A model generated the notes under the pieces. It searched no databases. It worked only from the letters and a program-made list of their open reading frames with translations, and was not told the origin of the DNA. Shown one piece after another: positions 25,635 through 33,703 of a stretch of 64,000 nucleotides of DNA (within the stretch, counting starts at the first letter, position 1; every line of letters starts with the position of its first letter). This DNA comes from VRUE01 sp963762205 (GTDB lineage Bacteria; Actinomycetota; Thermoleophilia; Solirubrobacterales; 70-9): positions 340,898 to 404,897 of the forward strand of contig CAVXJZ010000006.1 of the NCBI GenBank assembly GCA_963762205.1. Reading direction: 5' to 3'. The position numbers were made by a program, and so were the translations under genes.

Positions 25635-27218
25635 CTACCAGGCATCGACGAAGCGGCGGCCGGGGGCGCGATCGGGTGAGAGCGACGCGGCCCGCAGGGT
25701 CGAGGCGATCAGCGATCGCGTCTCGGCCGGGTCGATCACATCGTCGAGCTCGAACAGCGCCGCGGCGTTGAGCGCCCTCGCGTTCTCCTCCGCTGCCGCG
25801 GTCAGGTCGCGCACCCGCTGCTCGCGCTGCTCGTCGTCGGCGATCGCCTCGAGCTCCTTGCGCAGCGCCAGCCTCACCGCGCCCTCCAGGCCCATCGGCC
25901 CGAGGTGCGCAGTAGGCCAGGCGAGGGTGAGCAGCGGCTCGTGCAGGCTGCCGCCGACCATCGCCTGCGCGCCCAGGCCGTAGCCGCGGCGCAGGACGAC
26001 CGCGATCAGCGGCACCCGCAGCGCGGCGCCGGCGACGAGCATCCGGGAGGCATGGCGGACGAGCCCGGTCGCCTCGGCGTCCGGCCCGACCATCATCCCC
26101 GGGGTGTCGACGAGCGAGACGATCGGCAGGCCGAATGCGTCGCAGAGCTGCATGAACCGCGCCGCCTTGTCGCCGGCGTCGCTGGTGATCGCGCCCGCCG
26201 TGTGCCGGGTGTCGTTGGCGATCAGGCCGAGCGGCCGCCCCTCGATCCGGCCCAGGGCCGTGACCATCTCGGGCGCGAAGCGCTCGCGCAGGAAGGTGAC
26301 CGAACCCTCGTCGCAGAGGGTCTCGACGATCGGCGCCACGGGGTAGGCGCGGCGCTGCCGCTCCGGCACGAGGTCGCGGAGGCGGTCCTGGTCCGGCGCC
26401 GGGCCGGCGGGGGTCGCCCCCTGGAAGTAGCCGAGCAGCCTCCTGGTCATCTCCGTGGCCTCTCGCTCGTCGACGACGACGACGTCGACGACACCGTTGC
26501 GCGACTGCATCTCGAGCGGACCGATCTCGTCGGCGTCGACCCGGCCCAGGCCGCCGCCCTCGATCATCGCCGGCCCGCCCATCCCCAGCGACACGTTCTC
26601 GGTGGCGACGATCAGGTCGGAGCAGCCGGCGAGGACGGCGTTGCCGGCGAAGCAGCGGCCGGCGACGATCGCGATCCTCGGCACCAGCCCGGAGAGCCTC
26701 GCCCAAAGGGCGAAGGCGCGTGCGTCGAGCGCCGAGACGACCGGGTAGTCGGTGTCCCCCGGGCGCCCTCCCCCGCCCTCCGCGAAGAGGACGGCGGGCA
26801 GCCGCATCCGCTCGATCAGCTCGAAGAGGCGGTCCTTCTTGCGGTGCCCAAGCGCCCCCTGGGTGCCGGCCAGGACCGTGTAGTCGTAGGAGAGGACGGC
26901 GCAGGCCGCCCGCTCGCCGAAGAGCTCGCCGTTGACGCTCGCGGTGCCGCCGATCAGACCGTCGGCCGGCGTCCTCGCGATCAGGTCCTCGACCTCGCGG
27001 CGACCGCGTTGGGCCGCTATCGCCAGACGGCCGTACTCGACGAAGGAGCCGGCGTCGACGAGGTCGTCGAGGTTCTCGCGGGCGGTGCGGCCGCCGGCGG
27101 CGTGGCGGCGTGCCACGGCCTCGGGGCGGGCGGAGTCCTCTGTGAGTGCCCGGCGGCGCAGGACCTCGGCCAGGTCCCGGCGCTCCCCGCCCCGCCCCTC
27201 CTCGTCCTCCGCCGCCAT
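25635..27218 (-). CDS. Acyl-CoA carboxylase, carboxyltransferase (beta) subunit
   Basis: 527 aa from ATG 27218, a normal length. The N-terminal lobe binds acyl-CoA and the C-terminal lobe carboxybiotin: FAEGGGGRPGDTDYP, VAGRCFAGNAVLAGCSD, SLVDTPGMMVGPDAEATG, RRGYGLGAQAMVGGS. It moves CO2 from biotin to acetyl-, propionyl- or a longer acyl-CoA; the exact substrate cannot be read off. No biotin carboxylase gene is near. TATGGT (27225-27230, complement) lies 6 nt before the ATG and overlaps the -10 box of the divergent crotonase gene. Confidence 0.88.
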   Translation of the reverse strand: MAAEDEEGRGGERRDLAEVLRRRALTEDSARPEAVARRHAAGGRTARENLDDLVDAGSFVEYGRLAIAAQRGRREVEDLIARTPADGLIGGTASVNGELFGERAACAVLSYDYTVLAGTQGALGHRKKDRLFELIERMRLPAVLFAEGGGGRPGDTDYPVVSALDARAFALWARLSGLVPRIAIVAGRCFAGNAVLAGCSDLIVATENVSLGMGGPAMIEGGGLGRVDADEIGPLEMQSRNGVVDVVVVDEREATEMTRRLLGYFQGATPAGPAPDQDRLRDLVPERQRRAYPVAPIVETLCDEGSVTFLRERFAPEMVTALGRIEGRPLGLIANDTRHTAGAITSDAGDKAARFMQLCDAFGLPIVSLVDTPGMMVGPDAEATGLVRHASRMLVAGAALRVPLIAVVLRRGYGLGAQAMVGGSLHEPLLTLAWPTAHLGPMGLEGAVRLALRKELEAIADDEQREQRVRDLTAAAEENARALNAAALFELDDVIDPAETRSLIASTLRAASLSPDRAPGRRFVDAW

Positions 27219-27224
27219 GCGCAA

Positions 27225-27264
27225 ACCATATGTTTCGCGGGACGGATGGCGGACCAAGGAGGAG
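27225..27264. promoter_or_regulatory. Back-to-back divergent promoter centred on CATATG
   Basis: The palindrome CATATG (27227-27232) holds two -10 boxes in opposite directions: TATGGT for the carboxyltransferase (complement, leaderless) and TATGTT (27229-27234) for the crotonase, whose mRNA then has a short leader with AAGGAGGA (27257-27264). The two cannot be occupied by polymerase at once, so their output should be linked. Confidence 0.5.
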
Positions 27265-27266
27265 GC

Positions 27267-27962
27267 ATGGCGGATCTGGCGGCCTACGAGATCGACGAGG
27301 GGGTCGCGACGATCACCCTCGACGACGGCAAGGTCAACGCGTTCTCGGTCGAGATGCTGAAGTCGGTGCTCGCGGCACTGGACCGCGCCGAGCGCGACCG
27401 GGCGGTGGTCGTCCTCACCGGCCGCGAGCAGTACTTCTCGGCCGGATTCGACCTCAAGGTCTTCTCGGAGCGGCCCGACGAGATCGTCGAGATGCTGACG
27501 CTCGGCGGGCGCCTTTCAGAGCGCCTGCTCGGCTTCCCGACCCCGGTGCTCGTCGCCTGCAACGGGCACGCGATCGCGGCCGGGACCTTCCCGGCCCTGG
27601 CCGCCGACCTGCGGATCGGCGTCGAAGGCCCCTACAAGCTCGGCCTCAACGAGGTGCGGATCGGGCTCACCGTGCCGCTCTACGTGGTCGAGCTCGCCCG
27701 CCAGCGCCTCACGCCCCGCGACTTCAATCGCGCGCTGCTGACGGCGGAGATGTACTCCCCCGAAGAGGCCGTCGCCGCCGGCCTGCTCGACCGGGTCGTC
27801 CCCACCGCGGAGCTGCGCGCGACGAGCCTGGAGGCTGCGAAGGAGCTGGCCGGGCTGAACATGGAGGCTCACGCGGCGACCAAGAAGCGCGTCCGCGGCG
27901 GCTCGCTGGAAGCCCTGCGCAGGGCGATCGACACCGAGCTGGCCGAACAGCAGGCCGGCTAG
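27267..27962 (+). CDS. Enoyl-CoA hydratase/isomerase family protein (crotonase)
   Basis: 231 aa, somewhat short for the family (about 260). The oxyanion-hole segments are present (YFSAGFDLKVF and CNGHAIAAGTFPALAADLRIG), followed by GLNEVRIGLTVP. The usual pair of catalytic Glu residues is not clearly conserved, so the reaction (hydration, isomerisation or other) is open. ATG 27267 has a strong AAGGAGGA site. It is divergent from the acyl-CoA carboxyltransferase, suggesting a joint role in acyl-CoA breakdown. Confidence 0.85.
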   Translation: MADLAAYEIDEGVATITLDDGKVNAFSVEMLKSVLAALDRAERDRAVVVLTGREQYFSAGFDLKVFSERPDEIVEMLTLGGRLSERLLGFPTPVLVACNGHAIAAGTFPALAADLRIGVEGPYKLGLNEVRIGLTVPLYVVELARQRLTPRDFNRALLTAEMYSPEEAVAAGLLDRVVPTAELRATSLEAAKELAGLNMEAHAATKKRVRGGSLEALRRAIDTELAEQQAG

Positions 27963-27981
27963 GCGTAGCTGCGGCACCGTT

Positions 27982-28016
27982 GGCGACTTTCCGACCGTAT
28001 GGGGCGGAAAGTCGCC
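27982..28016. terminator. 12-bp perfect inverted repeat between convergent genes
   Basis: GGCGACTTTCCG (27982-27993) and its exact complement (28005-28016) enclose an 11-nt loop. It lies between the ends of the crotonase and DUF2855 genes, which converge, so a bidirectional terminator is likely although there is no T run. Confidence 0.6.
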
Positions 28017-28109
28017 GGCGCAATTCGTCACGCGGTCGGCGGAGCGAGCACGGAATCGCCGCGAGCCGGGCGGCCCCGCCGGCGATCGCCGGGGTGTGGG
28101 ACCAACCTT

Positions 28110-29180
28110 CTAGGGAAGCGTAAGGACGTGGGCCTTTGCGGGGTCGACGCGTCCCTCCAGCACATCCAGCCAGGCATCACGCACGGCGTCGAAGCCCTCG
28201 CCCGGGATCGTCTCGAGCCAGCCGCCGATCCACTCGCAGAACGGGTGCCAGGCCTCGGCGACCCGCGACTCGAGGCCGGCACGGCCCCAGTCCTCGGCGC
28301 GCTTCGTGACGCGGTCGGGCGCGAAGAAGAACGCCGGCGCCGGCCCGGGCAGCTCGCCGGCGCCCGCTCCCATCTCCTCCCAGTGGGTGGCCCCGACCGC
28401 CATGCTGTGGATCAACTCGTCGCCGAGGTGGGTGTGGACGGCCAGCCGCACGTCGCCATCGCCGGACACGTCGACGTAGGTAGCCGGCTGCCGGTCGAGC
28501 GAGTCGATCGCGTCGTAGGGGACGGTGCGGTCGTAGATCCCCAGCCCCTCGACGAAGGGGGCGCCGGCCGCCGAGGTGAGCCCGACCACCTCGACGTCCT
28601 CGCGCTGGGCCAGCAGGTAGGCGGCCGCTATCGAGGTCTTGCTGGAAGCGCTCGAGACGATCACCGGACCGCGTGTCGCCAGGCCCTCGTCGTCGAGCTG
28701 GTCGTCGATCAGGAACGAGGTGAAGAAGAGCGGCCGCAGGAGCATCTGGATAGCCTCGGTCTCGGGCCGGTAGAAGCGATCCTGGCCGCTCGCCAGGTAG
28801 CGGTGGTAGGCGGAGGGCAGGGCGGCTTTGTGCGGCGAGCCGTCGACGAATCCCGAGCCGTCGGCGTCGGCCGGCGCCACGACCAGGTGCGATGACGGGG
28901 GCAGGTAACCGTAGAGGCGGGTGCCCGGCTCGACCCCCTCGGCCTCGCTGCGCTCGACCTCGGCGAACCCCCAGGTGGGCACCCGGCCCCAGCCGTCCTT
29001 CGCGGGGAAGAAGTCCCAGTAGGACATCGCCTCGCCGAAGACGGCGTAGGTGACGTTGTTGGACGTCATGCCGAAGCTGTCGACTCGGAGCAGCGCCTGG
29101 CCGGACTCGAGGTCGGGAACGTCCGACTCGGCCACTCTGCACTCACGGAAGTCATCGCGCTTCACCAGGAAATCGGTCAT
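28110..29180 (-). CDS. DUF2855 family protein
   Basis: 356 aa. The sequence follows the DUF2855 pattern: TSNNVTYAVFGEAMSYWDFFPA near the start, then WGFAEVERSEAEGVEPGTRLYGYLPPS, and VIVSSASSKTSIAAAYLL in the middle. This resembles the quinone-reductase-like (MDR) fold with a nucleotide-binding second half, but the usual zinc and NADPH motifs are not obvious. The reaction is unknown; no TM helix or signal peptide. A TATCGG box lies 8 nt before ATG 29180, weaker than its neighbours' promoters. Confidence 0.82.
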   Translation of the reverse strand: MTDFLVKRDDFRECRVAESDVPDLESGQALLRVDSFGMTSNNVTYAVFGEAMSYWDFFPAKDGWGRVPTWGFAEVERSEAEGVEPGTRLYGYLPPSSHLVVAPADADGSGFVDGSPHKAALPSAYHRYLASGQDRFYRPETEAIQMLLRPLFFTSFLIDDQLDDEGLATRGPVIVSSASSKTSIAAAYLLAQREDVEVVGLTSAAGAPFVEGLGIYDRTVPYDAIDSLDRQPATYVDVSGDGDVRLAVHTHLGDELIHSMAVGATHWEEMGAGAGELPGPAPAFFFAPDRVTKRAEDWGRAGLESRVAEAWHPFCEWIGGWLETIPGEGFDAVRDAWLDVLEGRVDPAKAHVLTLP

Positions 29181-29251
29181 CGGCGTCGCCGATACTCGCC
29201 GAGCCGGGGCCGGGTGTCAACGATCGGCGGGGGCGTGCGTAGGATCGGGGT

Positions 29252-30154
29252 GTGACGGGCTGGCCGCCGATAGCCGAGCCGGAGCTGCTGCAGCGATGGG
29301 CGATGGGGAACGGCGAATTCGTCGAGCACCTGCGGGAGCTCGTGGCCGGGCTGCCGGCTCGCCGCTACGAGCCCGAGGCGCTGGCCAGAGCGGTCGGCTA
29401 CCCGTGGGGGCGCCCCGACGGCTCCTACCGGCTCGCCGGCGGCGAGGTCGAGCCGCTCGCGGAGATGAGCCCGACCGTGCGCGACGACGCGATCGGCGAG
29501 TACTCCGCCGGATCCGACGGCCGGCAGCCGCTGCTCGCGATCGGCTCGAACGGCGCCCCGGCCGTGCTCGAGCGCAAGTTCGCCCACCTCGGGGAGGAGA
29601 GCGACCGCGCGGCGCTCGTCCTCACCGGGCGCCTGCACGACTTCGACGTCGGCTTCGCGGCGCAGCCCGCCCTCTACGGCTCGCTGCCGGCGACCCTCTT
29701 CCCCAGTCCGGGGACGGCGGCCTGGGTGAGCATGCTCTGGGTCACGCCCGCCCAGTTCACCCAGCTGGCCTGGTCCGAGCTCAGCTACCGGCTCGGACGG
29801 CTCGAGACCCGCTTCGAGGTCGACGAGGGAGGGGTCGCCTTCGACGAGGTGCTCGTCTTCGTCTCCCGCTTCGGCGCCTTCTGCCCCGCGGGCCGGCCGG
29901 CCGCCCTCGCCGCCGTGCCCGCGAACGGGCGCAGCGCGCCGGCGCTGACCCAGGAGCAGGCGCTGGACGCTGCCGCCGCCCTCGCCCTCGGCCCGGACGC
30001 GAGGGCGGAGTCGCTCGTCCGCGCCGTCTACGAGGACCTCGGCGGCCTGGCACCGCGGATCGTCGAGACGATCCACGGGCCGGCCCTGCAGTTCTCCTCC
30101 GAGCGCTGGACCCCGTTCGACCCGAGTCGGGCCCCCGGGCCGTCCAGGGGGTAG
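29252..30154 (+). CDS. Protein of unknown function
   Basis: 300 aa, cytoplasmic by appearance. I do not recognise the family. AIGSNGAPAVLERKF (near residue 95) recalls the glycine-rich start of gamma-glutamyl-cyclotransferase-like proteins, but the rest does not support that. It starts at GTG 29252, 6 nt after TAGGAT (29240-29245), a clear leaderless promoter. The SDR gene that follows 10 nt later has its own TAGGCT box inside the end of this gene. Confidence 0.75.
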   Translation: MTGWPPIAEPELLQRWAMGNGEFVEHLRELVAGLPARRYEPEALARAVGYPWGRPDGSYRLAGGEVEPLAEMSPTVRDDAIGEYSAGSDGRQPLLAIGSNGAPAVLERKFAHLGEESDRAALVLTGRLHDFDVGFAAQPALYGSLPATLFPSPGTAAWVSMLWVTPAQFTQLAWSELSYRLGRLETRFEVDEGGVAFDEVLVFVSRFGAFCPAGRPAALAAVPANGRSAPALTQEQALDAAAALALGPDARAESLVRAVYEDLGGLAPRIVETIHGPALQFSSERWTPFDPSRAPGPSRG

Positions 30155-30164
30155 GCTCAGGGCA

Positions 30165-31181
30165 GTGGCCGATGAGCCAAAGACGGTCCTCGTCACCGGC
30201 GGCTCGGGCTTTCTCGGAAGCTGGTGCGCGATCGAGCTGCTGCGCCGAGGGCATCGTGTGCGGACGACCGTGCGTGACCTCGGGCGGGAGGCGGAGGTGC
30301 GCGCCGCGATCGGCTCCCAGGTCGATCCGAGCGGGCGGCTCGAGCTCCTTGCCGCCGACCTCGGCGACGACGCCGGCTGGGAGGAGGCGGCCCGTGGCTG
30401 CGACCGCGTTCTCCACGTCGCCTCGCCGTTCCCGCCGCAGCAGCCGAAGGACCCCGACGAGCTGATCGTCCCGGCCCGCGACGGCACCCGGCGGGTCCTG
30501 CGCGCCGCGCTCGCGGCCGGCGTCGAGCGGGTCGTCCTCACCTCCTCGGTCGCCGCGGTCGGCGGCGGCGCCAAGCCCACTGAGACGCCGCTCGACGAGC
30601 GCGACTGGACTGACCTCGCCAACCCCCGGCTCTCGCCCTACGTGAGGTCGAAGACGGTCGCCGAGCGGGCGGCCTGGGAACTGGTCGCCGAGGCGGGCGA
30701 GCGGGAGCGCCTCGCGGTCGTCAACCCGGGCGCGATCCTCGGCCCGGCGCTCAGCAGGGACCGCTCGTTCTCGCTCGAGGCGATCGAGAGGCTGCTGAAG
30801 GGGATGCCGGGCGTGCCGCGAATCGGCTTCAGCTTCGTCGACGTCCGCGACGTCGCGGACCTCCAGATCCGGGCGATGAGCACGCCGGAGGCCGGCGGCG
30901 AGCGCTTCGTCGCGGTCGGCAAGTTCGCCTGGATGGAGGAGGTTGCGGCGATCCTCCGCGAGCGGCTCGGCGAGGACGCCGCCAAGGTGCCGACCCGCAG
31001 GGTGCCGAACCTGCTGGTGAGGGCGATGGGGGTCTTCGACCCCGGCGTGCGCTCGATCGTCGGCCAGCTCGGCCAGCGCAGCAACTACTCCAGCGAGAAG
31101 GCCAGGGAGAGGCTCGGCTGGCGGACGCGCGGGCTCGAGGAGACGGTCGTCGACACCGCCCGCAGCATGCTCGAGGATTGA
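30165..31181 (+). CDS. NAD(P)-dependent epimerase/reductase (extended SDR, DFR-like)
   Basis: 338 aa. Cofactor motif VTGGSGFLGSWCAIELL, then LHVASPFPP and LTSSVAAV, and catalytic YVRSK. The set is typical of aldehyde/dihydroflavonol-4-reductase-like SDRs that reduce carbonyls with NADPH. The substrate is unknown. GTG 30165 follows TAGGCT (30152-30157) by 7 nt, and the desaturase gene follows 13 nt after its stop, so the two are probably co-transcribed. Confidence 0.87.
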   Translation: MADEPKTVLVTGGSGFLGSWCAIELLRRGHRVRTTVRDLGREAEVRAAIGSQVDPSGRLELLAADLGDDAGWEEAARGCDRVLHVASPFPPQQPKDPDELIVPARDGTRRVLRAALAAGVERVVLTSSVAAVGGGAKPTETPLDERDWTDLANPRLSPYVRSKTVAERAAWELVAEAGERERLAVVNPGAILGPALSRDRSFSLEAIERLLKGMPGVPRIGFSFVDVRDVADLQIRAMSTPEAGGERFVAVGKFAWMEEVAAILRERLGEDAAKVPTRRVPNLLVRAMGVFDPGVRSIVGQLGQRSNYSSEKARERLGWRTRGLEETVVDTARSMLED

Positions 31182-31194
31182 TGACGGTCACCCG

Positions 31195-32103
31195 ATGCAG
31201 GTGACGCAGAGCCCGCTGACCCGAACGGTGATCCCGGACCCGCAGGAGCGGGTCCCGCCCGTCGCCTGGCCGACCGTGGCCCTGTTCTTCGCGAGCCTCG
31301 GTCTCGCCGCCGCCTCGACCGCGCTCGGCCTCGATGGAACGCTTCCGGTGCCGGTCTCGGTCTCCCTCAACGCCGTCGCCGCCTACCTCTTCTTCACCGT
31401 CTCCCACGACGCCGCCCATCAGGCAGCCTCGTCGAACCCGACCCTGAATCGCTGGATCGGCCGCCTCTCAACGCCCTTCTTCACACCCGCGGCGAGCTTC
31501 TCGGCCTGGCGCTTCATCCACATGCAGCACCACCGCTTCACGAACCACGACGACGGCTCGGACCCCGACGACTACACGATGGCCGGGCCGGCCTGGCAGC
31601 GGCCACTGCGCTGGGCGACCGTCGACCTCGCCTACCTGTCCTTCTACCTGCGCCGGGTCGGCGAGCGGCCCCGCTCCGAGCTGGTCGAGTGGGCGGCGCA
31701 GACGGCGCTCGTGACCGGGCTGCTGGGGCTGGCGATCGCCGGCGGCGCCCTGGGCGACCTCCTCGTCTACGTGGTTCTCCCACAGCGCCTGGCGATCGTC
31801 TGGCTCGCCTTCGCCTTCGACTACCTGCCCCACCACGGGCTCCGCCTGCGCCCCTCCGAGGACCGCCTGAAGACGACCCGCAACCGGGTCGGCGGCGAGC
31901 GCTGGCTCTCCCCCCTTCTGCTCTACCAGAACTACCACCTGGTCCATCACCTGCATCCGCTGGTCCCCTTCTACCGCTACCTGCGGGTCTGGCGCCGCAA
32001 CGAGGAGGCCTATCTGGAAGGCGGCCCTGAGCTCTCCACCGTGCGCGGCCGGCGGCTCACGGTGGAGGAGTACCGCGCCCTACGCGACATCGCCGAGCAC
32101 TAG
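31195..32103 (+). CDS. Membrane fatty acid desaturase / beta-carotene hydroxylase-like di-iron enzyme
   Basis: 302 aa with about four helices. The three His boxes are HDAAH, HMQHH and HLVHH, with a further His in FDYLPHHG. They bind a di-iron centre that inserts a double bond or hydroxyl into a lipid chain. The end of the domain (YQNYHLVHHLHPLVPFYRY) resembles beta-carotene hydroxylases as much as acyl desaturases. Substrate undecided. Confidence 0.83.
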   Translation: MQVTQSPLTRTVIPDPQERVPPVAWPTVALFFASLGLAAASTALGLDGTLPVPVSVSLNAVAAYLFFTVSHDAAHQAASSNPTLNRWIGRLSTPFFTPAASFSAWRFIHMQHHRFTNHDDGSDPDDYTMAGPAWQRPLRWATVDLAYLSFYLRRVGERPRSELVEWAAQTALVTGLLGLAIAGGALGDLLVYVVLPQRLAIVWLAFAFDYLPHHGLRLRPSEDRLKTTRNRVGGERWLSPLLLYQNYHLVHHLHPLVPFYRYLRVWRRNEEAYLEGGPELSTVRGRRLTVEEYRALRDIAEH

Positions 32104-32161
32104 CGCCAGACCGTCGGCGCGGTGGGACGAACGGGAGGCGAAATCGACGGGTCGGGGACGA

Positions 32162-32316
32162 TGCGGTCCCTTCGGCGGCTTCAAGCAGTCGGGCCTCGGC
32201 CGCGAGCTGGGCCGCGAGGGCCTGGAGGCGTTCCAGGGGACCAAGCACGTCAATGAGAGCGCATCGAGCGCAAGGAATGGTGGTACCCCTACCGCGGGTA
32301 CGGGGTCAGCCGCTGA
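32162..32316 (+). pseudogene. C-terminal remnant of an aldehyde dehydrogenase, frameshifted
   Basis: Frame 32162 reads GPFGGFKQSGLGRELGREGL then EAFQGTKHVNE, the strictly conserved end of NAD-dependent aldehyde dehydrogenases. An extra AG in GAGAGCGC at about 32255-32260 shifts the frame, after which RIERKEWWYPYRGYGVSR continues to TGA 32314-32316. Nothing of the remaining roughly 440 residues is present upstream. The remnant overlaps the end of the APC permease gene on the other strand. Confidence 0.8.
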
Positions 32317-33658
32317 CCCGCGCGCCCGGCCTGCCCTTGGCGACCCACGCGCGCCAGAGGTAGGCGCCGACGCACAGCGAGGCGAGCAGTGCGATCGCCG
32401 AGTCGAGCCGGGTCAGGTTGAGGGCGAGCACCAGCGCCACCAGCGCCGCGCCGAGCAGGTTCGCCGCTGCGGCCCGGCGCCTCCCGTCGCCGAGCGAGAG
32501 GCGCGCGCAGGCCAGGGTCGCGGCGAGGAAGCTGGCGAACACCGAGACGGCGTAGAAGTGGACCAGGGCCTGCTCGTCCCCGCCCGCGGGAACGATCATC
32601 GCCGTCGCGAGGATGAGCACGACAAGGACCCCCCAGTGCGAGACGAGGTTCCGGTTCTCGCGCCGCAGGGGCTCCGGGAGGAGCCCCTGCTCGCCGTCGG
32701 AGCCGACCGTCGCGAGCGCCTTCAGCACCCCCGAGCCGGCGAGGAAGGAGGAGGCGGCGGCGGCGAGCAGGAGCAGCGCGCTGAGCAGCTGAAAGCCGCC
32801 GAAGGCGGCGCCGTCGCCGAGCGCCCTCCTGGCGATGTCGGCGAGCAGAGTCGAGTCGGCGCCGGGGACGCCGACCCCGAGCCGGATCGTCAGCCCGGCG
32901 ATCGCCAGGGTCAGCGTCCCGACGATCGCGACCATCAGCCAGAGGGTGCCGCGCCCGAAACGACGGCGGCCGTCCTCGCCGAGCTGCGGCAGCTCGGCGA
33001 TCGCGTTGGACGGCGCCTCGACGCCGGTGGCCAGGGCCATGCCCAGCGGGAACGCCAGCAGGACGGCGCCCAGCGAGACGTCGGCCAGCAGCGGGCCGCC
33101 GCCGGATGCGCTCCCGCCCCCGTTCCCGACGAGCGGCGCCGCCACCGGATCGGCGAACAGGCCGGCGACCACGACCACGGCGGCCATCAGCAGGAAGGCC
33201 TGGGTGGCGATCGCGAAACCGACCCTGCCACGGTGGCCGACCAGGACCCCTCCCGCAACCGCGACCGCGAGCCCGAGGGCGATGATCGTGCGGGCGCCGG
33301 CCAGCGATGGGACGTAGGCGATCAGCGCGGCGGCGCCCGCCGCGCAGCTGACGGCCACCGTCAGGGTGAAGTCGACGAGCAGGGCGCCGAGCGGCAGGAA
33401 GGCCCAGCCCTCGCCGAAGGCGTGCGCGACCGCCTCCGGCCCGCCGCCGCCCTCGGGGAACCTTCCGATCAGCTGGTGGTAGGTGAGCGAGATGACGACG
33501 ATGACGCCGATGACGACCGCCATCGTCGCGAACAGGCTCGCGGGGTCGCCGTCGAGGGCGCGCAGGGCCGCCTCGATCGCGTAGGCGACCGACGACACGG
33601 GGTCGGCCATCACCGTGAAGGCGAAGGCGACGAACAGATGCAGGCGACCGAGCCTCAC
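32306..33658 (-). CDS. APC-superfamily amino acid permease
   Basis: 450 aa with about 12 helices. The opening FTVMADPVSSVAYAIEAAL and FPLGMALATGVEAPSNAIAEL match the core helices 1 and 6 of the APC (LeuT-fold) family, closest to the group of putative potassium or amino acid importers with GVEAxSNG-like motifs. Short for the family and without a large cytoplasmic domain. GTG start at 33658. Confidence 0.82.
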   Translation of the reverse strand: MRLGRLHLFVAFAFTVMADPVSSVAYAIEAALRALDGDPASLFATMAVVIGVIVVISLTYHQLIGRFPEGGGGPEAVAHAFGEGWAFLPLGALLVDFTLTVAVSCAAGAAALIAYVPSLAGARTIIALGLAVAVAGGVLVGHRGRVGFAIATQAFLLMAAVVVVAGLFADPVAAPLVGNGGGSASGGGPLLADVSLGAVLLAFPLGMALATGVEAPSNAIAELPQLGEDGRRRFGRGTLWLMVAIVGTLTLAIAGLTIRLGVGVPGADSTLLADIARRALGDGAAFGGFQLLSALLLLAAAASSFLAGSGVLKALATVGSDGEQGLLPEPLRRENRNLVSHWGVLVVLILATAMIVPAGGDEQALVHFYAVSVFASFLAATLACARLSLGDGRRRAAAANLLGAALVALVLALNLTRLDSAIALLASLCVGAYLWRAWVAKGRPGARVSG

Positions 33659-33703
33659 CCGCCACAGTCTCGCCGCCGGACGGGACGGCCTCGCGCGAGC
33701 GGC

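Noticed and set aside
29500..29600. Assignment of the 29252-30154 protein as a gamma-glutamyl cyclotransferase
   Set aside because: Only one short Gly-rich stretch resembles the family; the catalytic Glu context and overall length do not match.
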